Positions 52,762 through 64,000 of a DNA stretch of 64,000 bases are shown here, one piece after another; position 1 is the stretch's first letter; each line of letters starts with the position of its first letter. The DNA is from Heterobilharzia americana (taxonomy: Eukaryota; Platyhelminthes; Trematoda; Strigeidida; Schistosomatidae): positions 100,496,701 through 100,560,700 of the forward strand of contig OX104134.1 in assembly GCA_944470555.2 (NCBI GenBank), written 5' to 3'. The notes beneath the pieces were generated by a model. It made no database searches and was not told the origin of the DNA. It saw only the letters and a list, made by a program, of their open reading frames with translations. The position numbers were made by a program, and so were the translations under genes.

Positions 52762-54610
52762 ACAGTTGTGTGCACGAGTGACTCAACTGTTCATTCCATG
52801 GACTCCCCAGAGGGAACGGAAACACCGTCCTCCGTGGATAAACCACGAAATCCGAATCTTGCTACGACGTGAGAAAGTGTTGGAGTCTTGCCAACCACTT
52901 CATTACTCCCGAAATGATTAAGCATCACAAAGAAGCCCGCAATAAATATATCGCTGCTATTCGCCAGCCTCGAATATGCTTAGAAACACGTCTTGCCCAG
53001 GTTGCATTGCAACATCCCAAGAGGTTATTTTCTCATATAAACTATAGAAATAAGATGTGTCGTGGTATACCCGCCCTAATCAATGGGACTGAAACTGTCT
53101 CATTAAAGACGACAGGGAAACAGAAGCGACGGCTAGATATTTCGCTGAGGTCTCCACACAGGAATCTTCTGTGGACACTTATTCAACAGTAGAAGCATTG
53201 ATATCCAACCGACATTAAGTAGTCTCGATGTAGGAAAATCAACGGGACCGGATGAGCTGCACCTAAGGCTGCTCAGAGAGCTTGCACTCATTGTAGTCGG
53301 CCCACTGACTACCATCAGTGACTACTCTCAGTGAAGGCACACTCTACTGTGACTGATTCTAGACAGCTCCCATCAAACTACAAACCCATAAGTTTGACTA
53401 GTACTGTAGTGGAAATCCTGGAAAGAGTAGTCAAGAAAGCCATTATAGTCCACCTAGAGAGTAACACTCTATTGTCTCGTTCACAGCACGGTTTTCGTAG
53501 AAATTCTTTTTGCGTTCGACAAAGCACTTCATTCCAGGTTCCTCGCGAAACTGGAAAGTTTGAGAATCACTGGAAGTCTGTGCGCATGGATAAGGGACTT
53601 TCTTGATGGTGGGGGATAAAGAGCTAGGATCAATTCTCCGCTTGGAAGCTGGTAGAGAGTGGAGTGCCACAAGGCACAGTCCTGGGTCTCTACTGCTTCT
53701 CCCATACTTAAATGAGCCGTCACAAATCATGAAACCCACTATGGTTCTCTACGCTGATGATGTAAAAATCTGGGGGGGAATTAGGAACGTTTGGGATATA
53801 CGTGCGCTTCAGGCAGACCTGAACAGCTTGCTTACCTGGTCAGAGAAGTGGCCGATGCCTGTCAATGCAGGTAAATGTGTGAGCATGCACTTGGGGCACA
53901 CAAACACGACAACACCCACAATACTGATGCGACTCCTCCATAGTCACTACTGACACACAATGACCTAGGAGTCACAGTGAGTTATGACTTGAAAACCAAG
54001 GTACACTGTCGATTGGTGGCAGATCGGAGTTTTAGGACTCTCTGGACATTACTTAGAAAGCTTACGAAAATAAGTGGTGACATGTTAACCATCCTATACA
54101 CATCCTTAGTGAGGTCTACATTAGAAAGCTGTACACAGGTGGCTAATTCTTGTCTGAAAGGTGACGCAGACCTACTAGGAAGAGTCCAGAGGGCAGCCAC
54201 TCATACGATCTCTGAGATGGCTGGTCTCACCTATGAAGACCGACTTAAGGAGCTGAACATCTTCACTTTGTCCTATCGCAGATAGAGGGGAGACCTAATC
54301 ATACCATACAGGATTCTAAGAAATGACCTCGGACATGACCTATCTTCTCTTTTCCTTCCCACTAGGTCGGAACACCTCAGAGGACATAGTAGGAGACTAC
54401 GAAAGTGAGGGACGAACGTAGTCTCCGCACAGTACTGGTCTTAGCGTTGAGTAATCAGTGCCTGGAACCGACTTCCAGAAGAAGTGGTGTCCGCATCAGC
54501 AGATGACTCGTTCAAAAGGGGATTGGACAAGTACTCTTATCCCTAAAGAAATCTTAATCTAATCCCTGTAGTCACTCGTTTAGACTAACTACAACGTTAA
54601 CTGACATGAC
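52762..54610 (+). mobile_element. CR1-like element with internal RT deletion
   Basis: After the gap: RPPWINHEIRILLRREKV, KEARNKYIAAIRQ, GIPALINGTETVS, NYKPISLTSTVVEILERVVK, RSQHGFRRNS. It then jumps to AFDKALHSRFLAKLESLRI, so roughly 35 residues before the first catalytic Asp are missing. It resumes with VLYADDVKIWGG (active site), WSEKWPMPVNAGKC, GRVQRAATHTISEM, SAWNRLPEEVVSAS, FKRGLDKY. It lies in the presumed TDP-43 intron 1, antisense to that gene. Confidence 0.85.
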
Positions 54611-54647
54611 CTCACAGTGAAAAATCAAATTACAAACTTAAACTTAC

Positions 54648-54894
54648 ATTTTGGGAACACGCAACAGAATATGTTTCCGAGCCAATGCCCATCCGCAGGA
54701 GGATATAAACGGTCATCCACTAACCTAACGCCCCGATAACAACCAGTATCTCCCGACTTATACTTCAGACCTGTGCAGTCTGGGAACTGCGCCGTAAGTG
54801 TTGACAGTAAAAGTGTGTCATCGTCCTCCAGAGGTACTTCGATGGGCTGATCATCTTCACTTTCACATATCTTCACATACTTGGTTAACATCAT
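54648..54894 (-). CDS. TARDBP: TDP-43 (TARDBP) homologue, N-terminal exon
   Basis: First coding exon of the RNA-binding protein TDP-43, which regulates splicing and RNA stability in the nucleus. 82 codons plus one base, starting MMLTKYVKI at 54894. The donor is GTAAGT directly after 54648 (phase 1). It encodes the N-terminal oligomerisation (DIX-like) domain: DDQPIEVPLEDDDTLLLSTL, TAQFPDCTGLKYKS, GCYRGVRLVDDRL, GHWLGNIF, VFPK. These align residue by residue with human [55 protein letters not shown]. The next exons should carry two RRMs but were not found in the window. The first intron contains a CR1 copy and the N gap. Either of the two adjacent ATGs could be the start. Confidence 0.9.
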
Positions 54895-55084
54895 TTTGAA
54901 CGAGACAAAATGGACACCACAACAAATACGGGTATGTGTATAAACAAATTCAATCTACAATGTAAGCATGAAAGGACAAGAATTATTAACAAGTCAAATG
55001 ACAACTTATTCAAGCAAAGAGTTTCGCTGCATCACAAAAGGCACAGGTGCAACACATTTGAAACCTTACTGAATTAATTTCAGC

Positions 55085-55595
55085 TCTTCTGAAAAATACC
55101 GTAAGACAGAGAAAAGCGGTTAAGTTGATCAAGTCACTCCTAATGAAGAAGGTTGGAAAACACCTTCAACATTTCGACACTTACTTTTTGAAATCACGGT
55201 GATGAGTGCTGCTGAGATTCAACCTCTTTTTGAAAATGTCTACAGAAGGAGCAGAAACGTTCAGCAAAGAATTCCGCTGGTTCACCATACGGTACGTGAA
55301 AAGAATCTTAAGACACAGATAATTCAAACAAGGTTTTTAAACTTTTTGGTGATGCTCTCTCAGGTAAAGCAGAGATAAAAAAAGTTGGATTAGTACCAAA
55401 GTCACCCTACCTGAGATCCCACAGGCTTATATGAAGTCCCCTGTCAAACTACCATAAGATAGCGAAAATAGGTTAAGTTGACCTAGTCACTGCTAATAAG
55501 GGAGGTTGGAGAGAACCTTGGGCATTTTGACACTTACTCTTTGAACTTGTTTTATCACACCTACCACATGAGGTCGCTGCTTAGATTCAACACTG
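55085..55595. repeat. Diverged direct repeat, two units about 350 bp apart
   Basis: Unit 1 (about 55085-55230) and unit 2 (about 55440-55595) share, in order, the blocks GGTTAAGTTGA, AGTCACT, CATTTTGACACTTACT/CATTTCGACACTTACT and TAGATTCAAC/GAGATTCAAC. They lie upstream of the TDP-43 start. Possibly 3' ends of CR1-like copies, but that is a guess. Confidence 0.45.
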
Positions 55596-55829
55596 CAAAT
55601 GAGGGATGATGCATGTCAGATATGATACCCAAAACACCCTGGTAAAAGCAATGAACGGCTTTACGGAGGGAATATAAAGCTTGATAAGCTTTCTCAAAGG
55701 AATCTACGGCTTAAAATGACTTACGGAGCCCTAGTGCTCAGAAACCCGGGATAACAGGATGGCATTATTTGTGCATTCATGTAGTCCGTCATGACTGCTA
55801 TACGTGACTCCACTCTTATCAGTGTTTCT

Positions 55830-58600
55830 CTACGGTGACATTTCACTCAACCAAACACTGTTAAAGTCTACTTGTAAGAGCAGCCTCTCTTCGCCACCAT
55901 ACATGACTCTCCAGACCCTAAACTTTGTGTGGTAGAAATAACAAACAATCGCTCTCTGAGTTCCATGACGGTGTTGTTGATGTCCTTTATTTGGAATAGG
56001 CACATTTTGGCCTCGGCTCCAAGAAATATGGGAGCAAAGGGATAGGTAATCATCATTAACCAGTCCTCTTTCGGTGTTCCTATTATCCACGGTCCCTGCG
56101 GCGACGCAAGGCTCTTTTAGCACAGCTTATCTGTACCGTACGATATTCATTGAGCATCCTTTTGAAGATATCAGGGGAACTGGCCGTAACGACTTTAGGT
56201 AAGAAATCCCACAGTTTACAGCAGCTAACTCCATACGAATTAGCACAGACTTTCGTTTGTGCCCTTAAATGCTCCACTTGAAGAGAACAACTCTGGGATG
56301 GGATTTTGACTGAAAATTAGAAGGTATCGTCTACAATGAAAGGGATTATGGGCAATACGAGACACCCTGTTCCTACCTCCTATGATTCGCTTACATTGTA
56401 GCCGCTGGAGCTTAAGGGTGTTTACACGACCAATTAGGGTTCGTATCATAGTCCAATCACTTTATCGCAGCTGTTCTTTCAAACCTATCCAGAATATTAA
56501 CTTCTTCCCTCAAGTGAGGAACGCAACGAGCCCGTTTTCCATAGTTGCGAACAAATACATAGTCCATAACACTGTTATGAATAGTCCCGTAGTTTAGCCC
56601 CCTCCCCCTAAATCTCTTGAAGGTTACTCTAGGACTACATGTGTTTAATCAGTCACATACTTCTTTTTAGATTACTTCCATCGGCACATATACCAACTTT
56701 TCTACTTCTCACATTATTCTGTGACTTAAACGATTGTGATACATATATTCTGGATGGTTCATATTCACTCAGAGTTTTTCTGGATGCGCTCTAATATCAA
56801 TGGGCAAGTTTCACAACGCTTTCAGCCACAATATCATAATTTTACATGTCTTTATGAAAAAGCTGAAAATCATTTCTCACATATTTAGGTAGAATCGGGC
56901 TTTGCTCGCCGAAAAGTGATGGTGAACAAACACTCCAAGTGTGTCGCTTGAGTAACCCCAGGATCTTCAACGATATCGGAGTAAGAGTTATTTATTTCAC
57001 CCAAGGAGTAGAAGCTGGAATTAGACCTGTATTTTGCCACCCTCATCACGCCACAGTTCTCAACGTTGATCGAGGCAGGTTTCAATGACATTTCGAATTT
57101 GCGATTTGAGAATATTAAACTGTGAGCCTGTGTCAATCCATTTCTGACGGTGCTCAGATTATCCAGTCCTCTCATCAATGAGTCAATCAATGACACAGAC
57201 ACTCTCCAGAAATCAGTTTGACGAGTGAATTACCCTACGCGAAAACTAGTATTCAACATCCACACCACTAATTCTTGGCTTTTCTGCTCTTCCGCTAACT
57301 TATCCGATGTATTCCGATCTAGTATGTAAGAAATGGAGAAATTGCATCGGGCTCAAACATACTTCTTGCACTTCTGCATGGCACGATTAAGTTCCTTGTA
57401 TGCACAATAAGATAAGTAGAAAACGTCCAGTTTCTCAGGTCACTAATCATATGTATAGTCGACCTTCACGAGGAGTATATGAGTGGCTGTGGTCTGAAAT
57501 CTTTCTTAAAGGTATGAGTTACCTTTCAGGTAATAGCCTACCACTTATGCGCAATTCTTTGGCTTGTATTTAACTAAGGTGGTGTATAACATCATGAACA
57601 TGTCTAACTGATTCTAGTAAAACTTCTGTGCATTTAATGGTGCCCTAAAACTCAGATCTGCGGTTTACCGATAGTCTTAACGTTTTGAGATCATGGCCCG
57701 ATATGTCACCTGTGTCGTTGTGGCTCTGCATAGATGGCAGAAGGATCTCATCAATGACGTGAGTGTTGCCATTCAAAAACCCTATATGTATGGTTACGCA
57801 CTCGCCTGCATTAATAGGCATGAACCATTTCTCTGACCAGCTAAACGAACTGTTGAGGGGTGTCTAAAATCTGCGTACATTACATCATCCACTGATTCTC
57901 ACCTAGTTTTCCACAAAATTACCACAAAGAATCCTGAGGGATTTCGCGGTGCTTGGTAGTTCACTTATGTACAGGGGAAACATAACAGGGCTTCAGGCTG
58001 CGTCTTTTGATACTCGACGTTTTATTAGTTGCCTACTCTGTCTTCTACAAATAGGGAACTATTCGATGTATGCAAGAAGTTCACATGTGATTATGGAACT
58101 TTCCAGTCACATGGGCGAGCTGAAATGAAGTGCTTTGCTGATGTCCAGGAAAATGAAATCCGCAAGCTGTATCTTGCGCTTAGATTTCATCGAATATTAC
58201 ATAAGTGTTCAGTTTGTCAAATATAAAGGACATACGCAAAATCCTTGCTGGAAACTGGGTGGTAGGTCGTGCCTCTCCAGGTGAGAATTCGTGATGGCTT
58301 ATGGTTTGCAGTCAAGTATTGACGCCTTTCCGCATGCTGCGCTATTCGTCTTTATGGTCCACTTGCCAGTTAGCTGGGTCATCCCGGTCCACCGGCACCA
58401 TTCGAATAACACATGCTGCCTCTCTGGTTACCAAAATGTGTTTTGCCCCGACCTGCACTCCTTAAGGACCCGACGAGTACAAAGAATTCGGTCTCTGCAT
58501 ATCCAGACAGTATTCAAAACTACTGAAAGCCAGTAGAAGTCCTGACTTCTGTTTTCAGAAAATTTAACCATGGCGCCAGTCAGACCTACGGGTCAGTGAT
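55830..58600 (-). mobile_element. CR1-like element, decayed, 2.8 kb
   Basis: On the - strand from right to left: the first RT catalytic region near 58150 (FSWTSAKHF-like remnant of FLDxSKAF), FSWSEKWFMPINAGECVT near 57830, and SFYSLGEINNSYSDIVED (57202-56885). Then TKVCANSYGVSCCKLWDFL and FKRMLNEYR (56277-56083), the CR1 C-terminal end. Stops throughout. With the + strand copy at 52.8-54.6 kb it brackets the TDP-43 exon. Confidence 0.7.
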
Positions 58601-61600
58601 TTTGTGGAAATGTAGAGCCTACCTTACTAGTAGGTCTGAAATGATATCCCAGTATTCACACAAGAATATATCTTGACCAGTGAAAAGTTTAAGTGTGATA
58701 GCCTATAAACCGATAAAGTAATGTGTGAAATCTCGGAGCAGCCTTGAATGAAACCCTTGCAAATCAGTGATTTCCCGAATACAGAGAATTTGGTGTCTCA
58801 TCTGTATTCCCTCAATCAACGTTTACACGGTATACTTGATCGGGCATCGATGCTTCTGGTATTGATGCCCCTATTGGATTTTATTCGGTATATATCTCAG
58901 TAAAATACCCAGTCGTAGCCTCTGCTTTGCGCCTGACGTCTTCAGCCAGTTGTGTTCCCACCACCCCCACAGCTAAGATGAGGATGTCTTAGCACGTTTC
59001 ACTCTCATGGCGCATATGCGATGAGAGGCTCTCGTTGTGTTCTACGGCAACTTGAGCGGTGTTTGTTTCGCACAGTGTGTGGAGCAAGCGAGTCTCGACG
59101 ACACATTTATTTTATGCTTAACTGTGTTGCTTCTTCAACGACAGAGCATCAAAAACCGTCAGAACTCCAGAACCTTTCTTTCCATCACGGTGAACCGTGG
59201 ATTCGACGATACATTTTATGGTCGACAGTGTTTTCATCTATTTGGGGCGGTTCAAGGTATAAGCAGTTGGGCTGATGAAATGTAGAACACTTCACATGAA
59301 CACACAGAAGCGTCAAAAAAACTTCAAGCTTGACCCTTCGGTCCATCGAGGAAATTACAGAGAATGAGGTCACTACCTCCCCCTACTTCGAGTTAAATCA
59401 TGCTGCGTTTGCCTGGTGCGGCACGTCAACAATCCACTGAAAGATAATTCAAACATTGATGGTCTTTCCAGGAGACAAAAGGTGCAGAATGAAGCTTGTA
59501 TCATCTTCATGATATAGACTGTTTTCTAAACAGAATCTCGCGGAAAATGGAACCGGATGGCTGCGCAAGTGAGCTGGATGGCAACTATGGAAACCAAAGT
59601 TTTCCACTCAACTATGATCAAATGAGCTAATTGAGGCCTTTGTCAGTAGGCCATCCCAATCAGCTGACAATATATTGAAGTCTTCGACTTCCAGATACTT
59701 GAGCCTGCTTATTCAGATTGTCAAACTATGCGGGAAGTTTCCATCTCACACTTGGGCTCATAATATACTACGACCAAGTTGCACCTTGATTTTCCAACTG
59801 ATATTCCGCATTTCCCGGTTTTATTTGCCGCCGTTTCCACGGCTCTAATGGATAAGGCTTGCACATATAGAAGGTAAAATCCTCTGCGAGGTTGACTGGT
59901 GTATCATTTCAAGGAAGAGGAGATTTAAAATGCCTGGCGTTCACTGTCATTAATCCCGGAAGAGAGACAGCAATTATATTAGGCCTTCCTAACCTACTAA
60001 ATCATCTATATCGGTCCATTAGAGAGATAGAAATAAGAACTTATATACAGGAACTTGAAACTACCCGAGTGGTTTTCCGTTCTGTCCACAGAGGCTCCGA
60101 CATCATTCGTTTCCCAAGCCTAGGCTCACAAAAATCTATCCCTTCAAGGTCGTTCTCTTCTGATGTTAATCTCGATGTCAGTCCTTCCCTAGCCTCTCGC
60201 CCTTTGATTCGCTAGGCAAGCAACAAACCTTACATAAAATCACCTAGGTTTCCTTTGGGCTCGGACCACTCTTCTCTCTCCACATAAGTAAAACAAGGCT
60301 TCCAGTATGCAGAAACCGAGAGTCATGGTGACCGGTTTTCAGAAGAAATGCAGGTTATCGGCATTCTCCGAATTGTAGCAGGTCACTAGAGCCGGAACGG
60401 TTTTGTTGTGCCTTGTGCCAGCCTTTGCAATCTGTTACCGAAACCTCTGTTAAGAAATTTCCTAAGCCTCATAGCGTCTATATGTATACTTCGTCACCCT
60501 GCTTCTCACTAGCTTTATGGGGAAGCAACGGGAATATAGCAGCATATTATGAATTTTGAAGGCTTCAAAGACGATGTCTTTAACACCGTAGATAAACAAA
60601 AACACTTCTCTGGTGTCGCAGCAGTCTGTATCTGCTGAAATTCATGTTTCGTCTGATTTTGAGTCCCATCAAGGAAAGTGGATTCAGAGTTGAGAAGCAA
60701 GTGGGATCAAGATGAATACATTGGCAATACACACGCAACTAATAGCGAAAAGCTACCGAATAAGGTAACGTACAGAGACACATCTTTAGAGGGGCGGAAA
60801 CGGACTTTCGTTTCACGCGTGCAATTCTTTCAACCGCAGCAATTGATAACTGGATTACGGTGGGTCATAAACCAGGGATTATTAGTGAATTTACAAACCG
60901 GGGTGTGATTTGATTTATAGCTTGTGGATGTCCTTAGGCCTCCTGCAAACAGACCTTTTTGTCAACAAAGTGCACATCTGCAGATCCAGTGAGTTCATTT
61001 ACGAGAGTGTACGAATTCCCATTAGAGACATTCGATATAAGTGCATCTTAATCCCCAAGTTGCTTTTTGCCGTTGTCATAACTATCCGGATAAACTGGTG
61101 ACATCAGGACCTTATTCTTCACTGAGCCGCGAAAGTCAGAAGACAGAGGCCGACGTGTGGCCGTAAGGAAGACACTGTCGGACAAAGATGCATAATTTGC
61201 TTACAGTTTTCCCTTAGAAGATCATACCACGAGGTCAACAGTTGGACATTTATTTTGATCCGTCGTTGGTAGGTTAAACTGCAAACAAAGTTTTGCTTGA
61301 CGATGCAATAGCATGAAGAAAGTGAAATTCAAAACTTTCACCTTAGCGGCTGATGACCCGAAATGTTGGTCTCCATTAAGGCCAGTTCCTTTCAAAGCTT
61401 ATGCTACAAATTCGAGAGACATTGCCCCCTCATGTACCCTCCCCTTACTTCAAAGCGATCTTACCAACGTAACATGGCCTGGTTTAGGTTCAGATAGTTA
61501 GAAACCCAGCAATCTTGTTAAAAAAAGAAAAGTAATCATTTGTTCCTATACCTGGTCCTGGGGCGGCAACAAAGTAAACTGCGTCGAAATCGATGATACC

Positions 61601-61756
61601 CAAAAGCAGGATGAAAAACCCCCGGAATTCGATCGGAGAATCGTTATCTGCAAAACAGAATATGCGATAGGGTATCCACAAACCACTTATTGCGTCATGG
61701 TACGTTAGGGGAAGACCATCATCGATATCTTTTCACGAGACGTCTTGCAAGACATG
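58601..61756. other. 3.2 kb of unassigned sequence, possibly decayed LTR element
   Basis: Two weak + strand hints of a Ty3/gypsy RNase H region: IDASGIDAPIGFYSV (about 58848) and NNPLKDNSNIDGLSRR (about 59430-59475). They lie farther apart than expected and the intervening frame is broken. Otherwise no recognised gene. Confidence 0.25.
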
Positions 61757-62215
61757 TGTAACAGGATAAATGTTCTGAAAATTCTTCCTGAGCACTCTTT
61801 TTGACAGTATTGGCATTTGTTTGAATAGTTTCCTTCTCATTTTGGGTATTATCTCTTAACCCTAACCGATGTAATATTAAGTTATCATTTACCCGCCTTC
61901 TTTGACTTCACGCTGATCAGTCACATTTGTTTTGATTCAGACTTATCATTAGTGATTCACTCTGTTGTTATGTGATACTGGACTGTTGACAACATTACGC
62001 TGTTTCGCTGTTCCTGACATTTCGTTTTGGCCCAACCTAAGGTTACGCTGTGAATTAACCGTCTACTGGAAAAGTCTGTTGGTTGGTTCGATTCTAAAAG
62101 ATAGTTTTGACCCGACTTACTTGAGACTATTCCTATCGGTTTTCAGGTATCCAACGATTGTATTCGGTTAGTCAATTTGCTGTATAGTGTGTATTCCGTG
62201 CTAGAGAAATTTTCG
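61757..62215 (+). repeat. LTR-like direct repeat, left unit
   Basis: Begins TGTAACAGGATAAATG. Shares collinear blocks with 62853-63309: GAGCACTCTTTTTGACAGTA against AAGCACTCTATTTGATAGTA, TGTTGTTATGTGATACTGGA against TGTTGTGTGGCGGG, and TTCGTTTTGGCCCAACC against TTTGTTTTGGCTCCACT. Identity is low (roughly 60-65 percent by eye). The TGTAACA start is typical of LTRs. Confidence 0.5.
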
Positions 62216-62611
62216 GGCAGTATATTTGTCCTGCGGCACCGTTAGGGTACATTTTTAAGCCTGAAATGACTTGTTGTTTGATAGTTCCACGGACTTGCTA
62301 CAATTTTTCATAGATTTTTCGCTTCAAATCATGTTTCGATACTGTGGAAACAATCCCTGTGTATGACTCAAGGAAATTCGTGGAACTATACAGTAGGATG
62401 CAGTAACCCGTATGGATTGCGTCAGCTCGGCTCCGTTAAACTGTTTTTGGGCCCAGACAGAAACACTCGGATGTTGCATGTTACTGTGTGCTCGTGCCCG
62501 AAATTCAACGGCTCCAACGCCACATGCCAACCTCACCGAAGGTCATATGCCTGAAACTCATCATCACGACAGGCAGGAAGCGTCGTAGCCAGTTTCTTCA
62601 ACCCAAAATGA

Positions 62612-62700
62612 TATCTGCCACCTTGATGTGGTGAGGCTTACATATCAGAATCACCCAACGAGCTATTTTGACGTTCTCTCAAGGCCCTGTCATACCAAAC
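62612..62700 (+). mobile_element. RTE 5' UTR fragment (family A)
   Basis: GATATCTGCCACCTTGATGT, CACCCAACGAGCTAT and TCTCAAGGCCCTGTCATACC match the - strand 5' end of the full element (6054 down to about 5960). Only the 5' UTR is present, unusual because RTE copies are normally 5'-truncated. It lies between the two LTR-like repeats. Confidence 0.7.
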
Positions 62701-62852
62701 TTGATAAACACTCTGGCGAACAGCCAATAGGATGTAAATAAACATCAATGCAAGTGTCATGCATGTAAAATAGGGTCCAATTCCTGCAAGTATGGGATGT
62801 GTTCTAAACATATCCCACCCCGTTGTCTGATCATCCTATACGGTTAACCTAT

Positions 62853-63309
62853 TGTAACAGAAGAGACGGTTTGAAAATCCCTACCAAGCACTCTATTTGA
62901 TAGTACCGACTTTTATTCGAATATTTTCGCCCTCTTTGTGAATATTCCTTACCTCTGATCTGTATGATATTGTTCTGTGGATGGGTAGTTTTCTGCAACT
63001 CAGCGTCCGCAATTTGTCTTTGTCTTGAATAGGACTCACCTTAACGCTCCACATTTCTGTTGTGTGGCGGGCCGTTGACGACAGGGCATTGTTTTACCGC
63101 TTTCGACACTTTGTTTTGGCTCCACTCGAACTTGAGCTGTGTAGTGACCGCTTGTCCTTTGACGTTTACTGCTTGATTTGATTATTGTAAATGGAATTTT
63201 GGTCCTACTTTGTTGGGAATATTATCAGTTCGTCGAGTTGATATTTTGAATCTAAGGATTTATGGTTAACTGTAAAGTGTCGAGGCGGCGCTACTGAGTG
63301 CTCTTACAA
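62853..63309 (+). repeat. LTR-like direct repeat, right unit
   Basis: Begins TGTAACAGAAGAGACGG and may end near GAGTGCTCTTACA (63308), giving TG...CA termini. Offset from the left unit is 1096 bases. The internal 640 bases are too short for an LTR-element coding region and hold an RTE fragment. Confidence 0.5.
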
Positions 63310-64000
63310 CCAAAATACAGTTACTCCAGTCAGAAGGCGGAACGCAGCCTAGATTGGATTCAAATTAACTAAAAGTACTAAAAAGCCAAAGAGTGGATAC
63401 CGTTTGTTATTTGGAAAGTAAAGGCAACATAGATTAGAATCCTAACATGGTCAGTGTGTACTAAACGGGTATTCCTCCTGCAAGCCGGCAAGTCCCCATT
63501 GATGTGTTTTCACGCCGTGGTTCTCACAGTAGACTGGTCTATCAGCATTTCGTTGGTAGAGCTGTGCTTGCAATAACCGAATTATGAAAAAGACGTGCGT
63601 CAAACTTCCGGCGATTGCAAGATAAACATCGGAAGAAATGCTAGAACCTCAACAACAGTTAAGGTCGTTAGAAAGAAAAAATGCCTCAAAGAATAAGGAG
63701 AATCTTCACATCCAAGTAAAAATCAGCTGGAATGGTTCGGCGGGTCCGTTTATCTCTCACATTCTACTAATATCGGGCGCGCTTGCGAAGTGAGCACTCA
63801 TGGAGGAGATGAAACGAATGCAACCTTGTCCTCGATTAATGCGTACCCTGGGCCTCCAGAAGTAGGATTATGTGCTTTCAGCGGAGGACCATCTGCCTCC
63901 CGGCCACTTATCAGGCCGCTTAAATTGCTTTTTTCATCCAATATGGGTATGGCGGTTATCGTTTATTGTATTTCTTGCATTATGGCAAAGGGAGAAAACG
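63310..64000. other. Right edge, nothing recognised
   Basis: No gene, RNA or clear repeat recognised. Confidence 0.4.

Noticed and set aside
52205..52921. Long open frames across the N gap
   Set aside because: They consist of N and are artefacts.
58848..59475. Possible Ty3/gypsy RNase H (DASGIDAPIGFYSV ... NIDGLSRR)
   Set aside because: Only two short motif echoes, farther apart than in real RNase H domains, with broken frames between. Kept only as a low-confidence note.
1..64000. CRISPR arrays, operons, phage or bacterial defence systems
   Set aside because: No regularly spaced repeats or prokaryotic gene structure anywhere. The window is a spliced, TE-rich animal genome.

Overview
The window is eukaryotic and most likely from a blood fluke (Schistosoma or a close relative). 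It is AT-rich, has short exons split by long introns with GTAAGT-type donors, and is dominated by retrotransposons and tRNA-derived SINEs, including SM-alpha-like repeats with decayed hammerhead ribozymes. Nothing bacterial is present. A 500-N assembly gap lies at 52262-52761. Most positions outside exons belong to mobile-element debris.

Two host genes can be supported. (1) A TTC14 homologue (S1 RNA-binding domain, TPR repeats, Arg/Ser-rich tail) runs on the + strand from before base 546 to at least 27281. I reconstructed 13 exons; all 12 junctions keep reading phase and the product aligns in order with vertebrate TTC14. The 5' exons lie left of the window and the last exon(s) are uncertain. 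(2) The first coding exon of a TDP-43 (TARDBP) homologue lies on the - strand at 54648-54894, so the two genes converge. The RRM exons were not found; they may be in the gap, left of it and unrecognised, or absent.

Layout: 1-28.3 kb is TTC14, with introns full of RTE fragments, SINEs, SM-alpha copies and a fold-back element. A full-length RTE retrotransposon (2114-6061, - strand) with 12-bp target-site duplications sits in intron 2; its 5' end can be folded like an HDV-type ribozyme. 30-35 kb is a run of decayed RTE copies. 34.9-39.7 kb is a second RTE family copy split by a CR1-like element. 39.7-45.9 kb holds CR1-like elements, one with recognisable ORF1, endonuclease and RT. 46.7-49.8 kb is a BEL/Pao gag interrupted by CR1. 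52.8-54.6 kb and 55.8-58.6 kb are further CR1-like copies on either side of the TDP-43 exon. 58.6-64 kb is mostly unassigned, with a diverged LTR-like direct repeat and a piece of RTE 5' UTR.

Coordinates of decayed repeats are approximate (tens of bases). Family names rest on reading the translations and on comparison of copies within the window, not on database searches.
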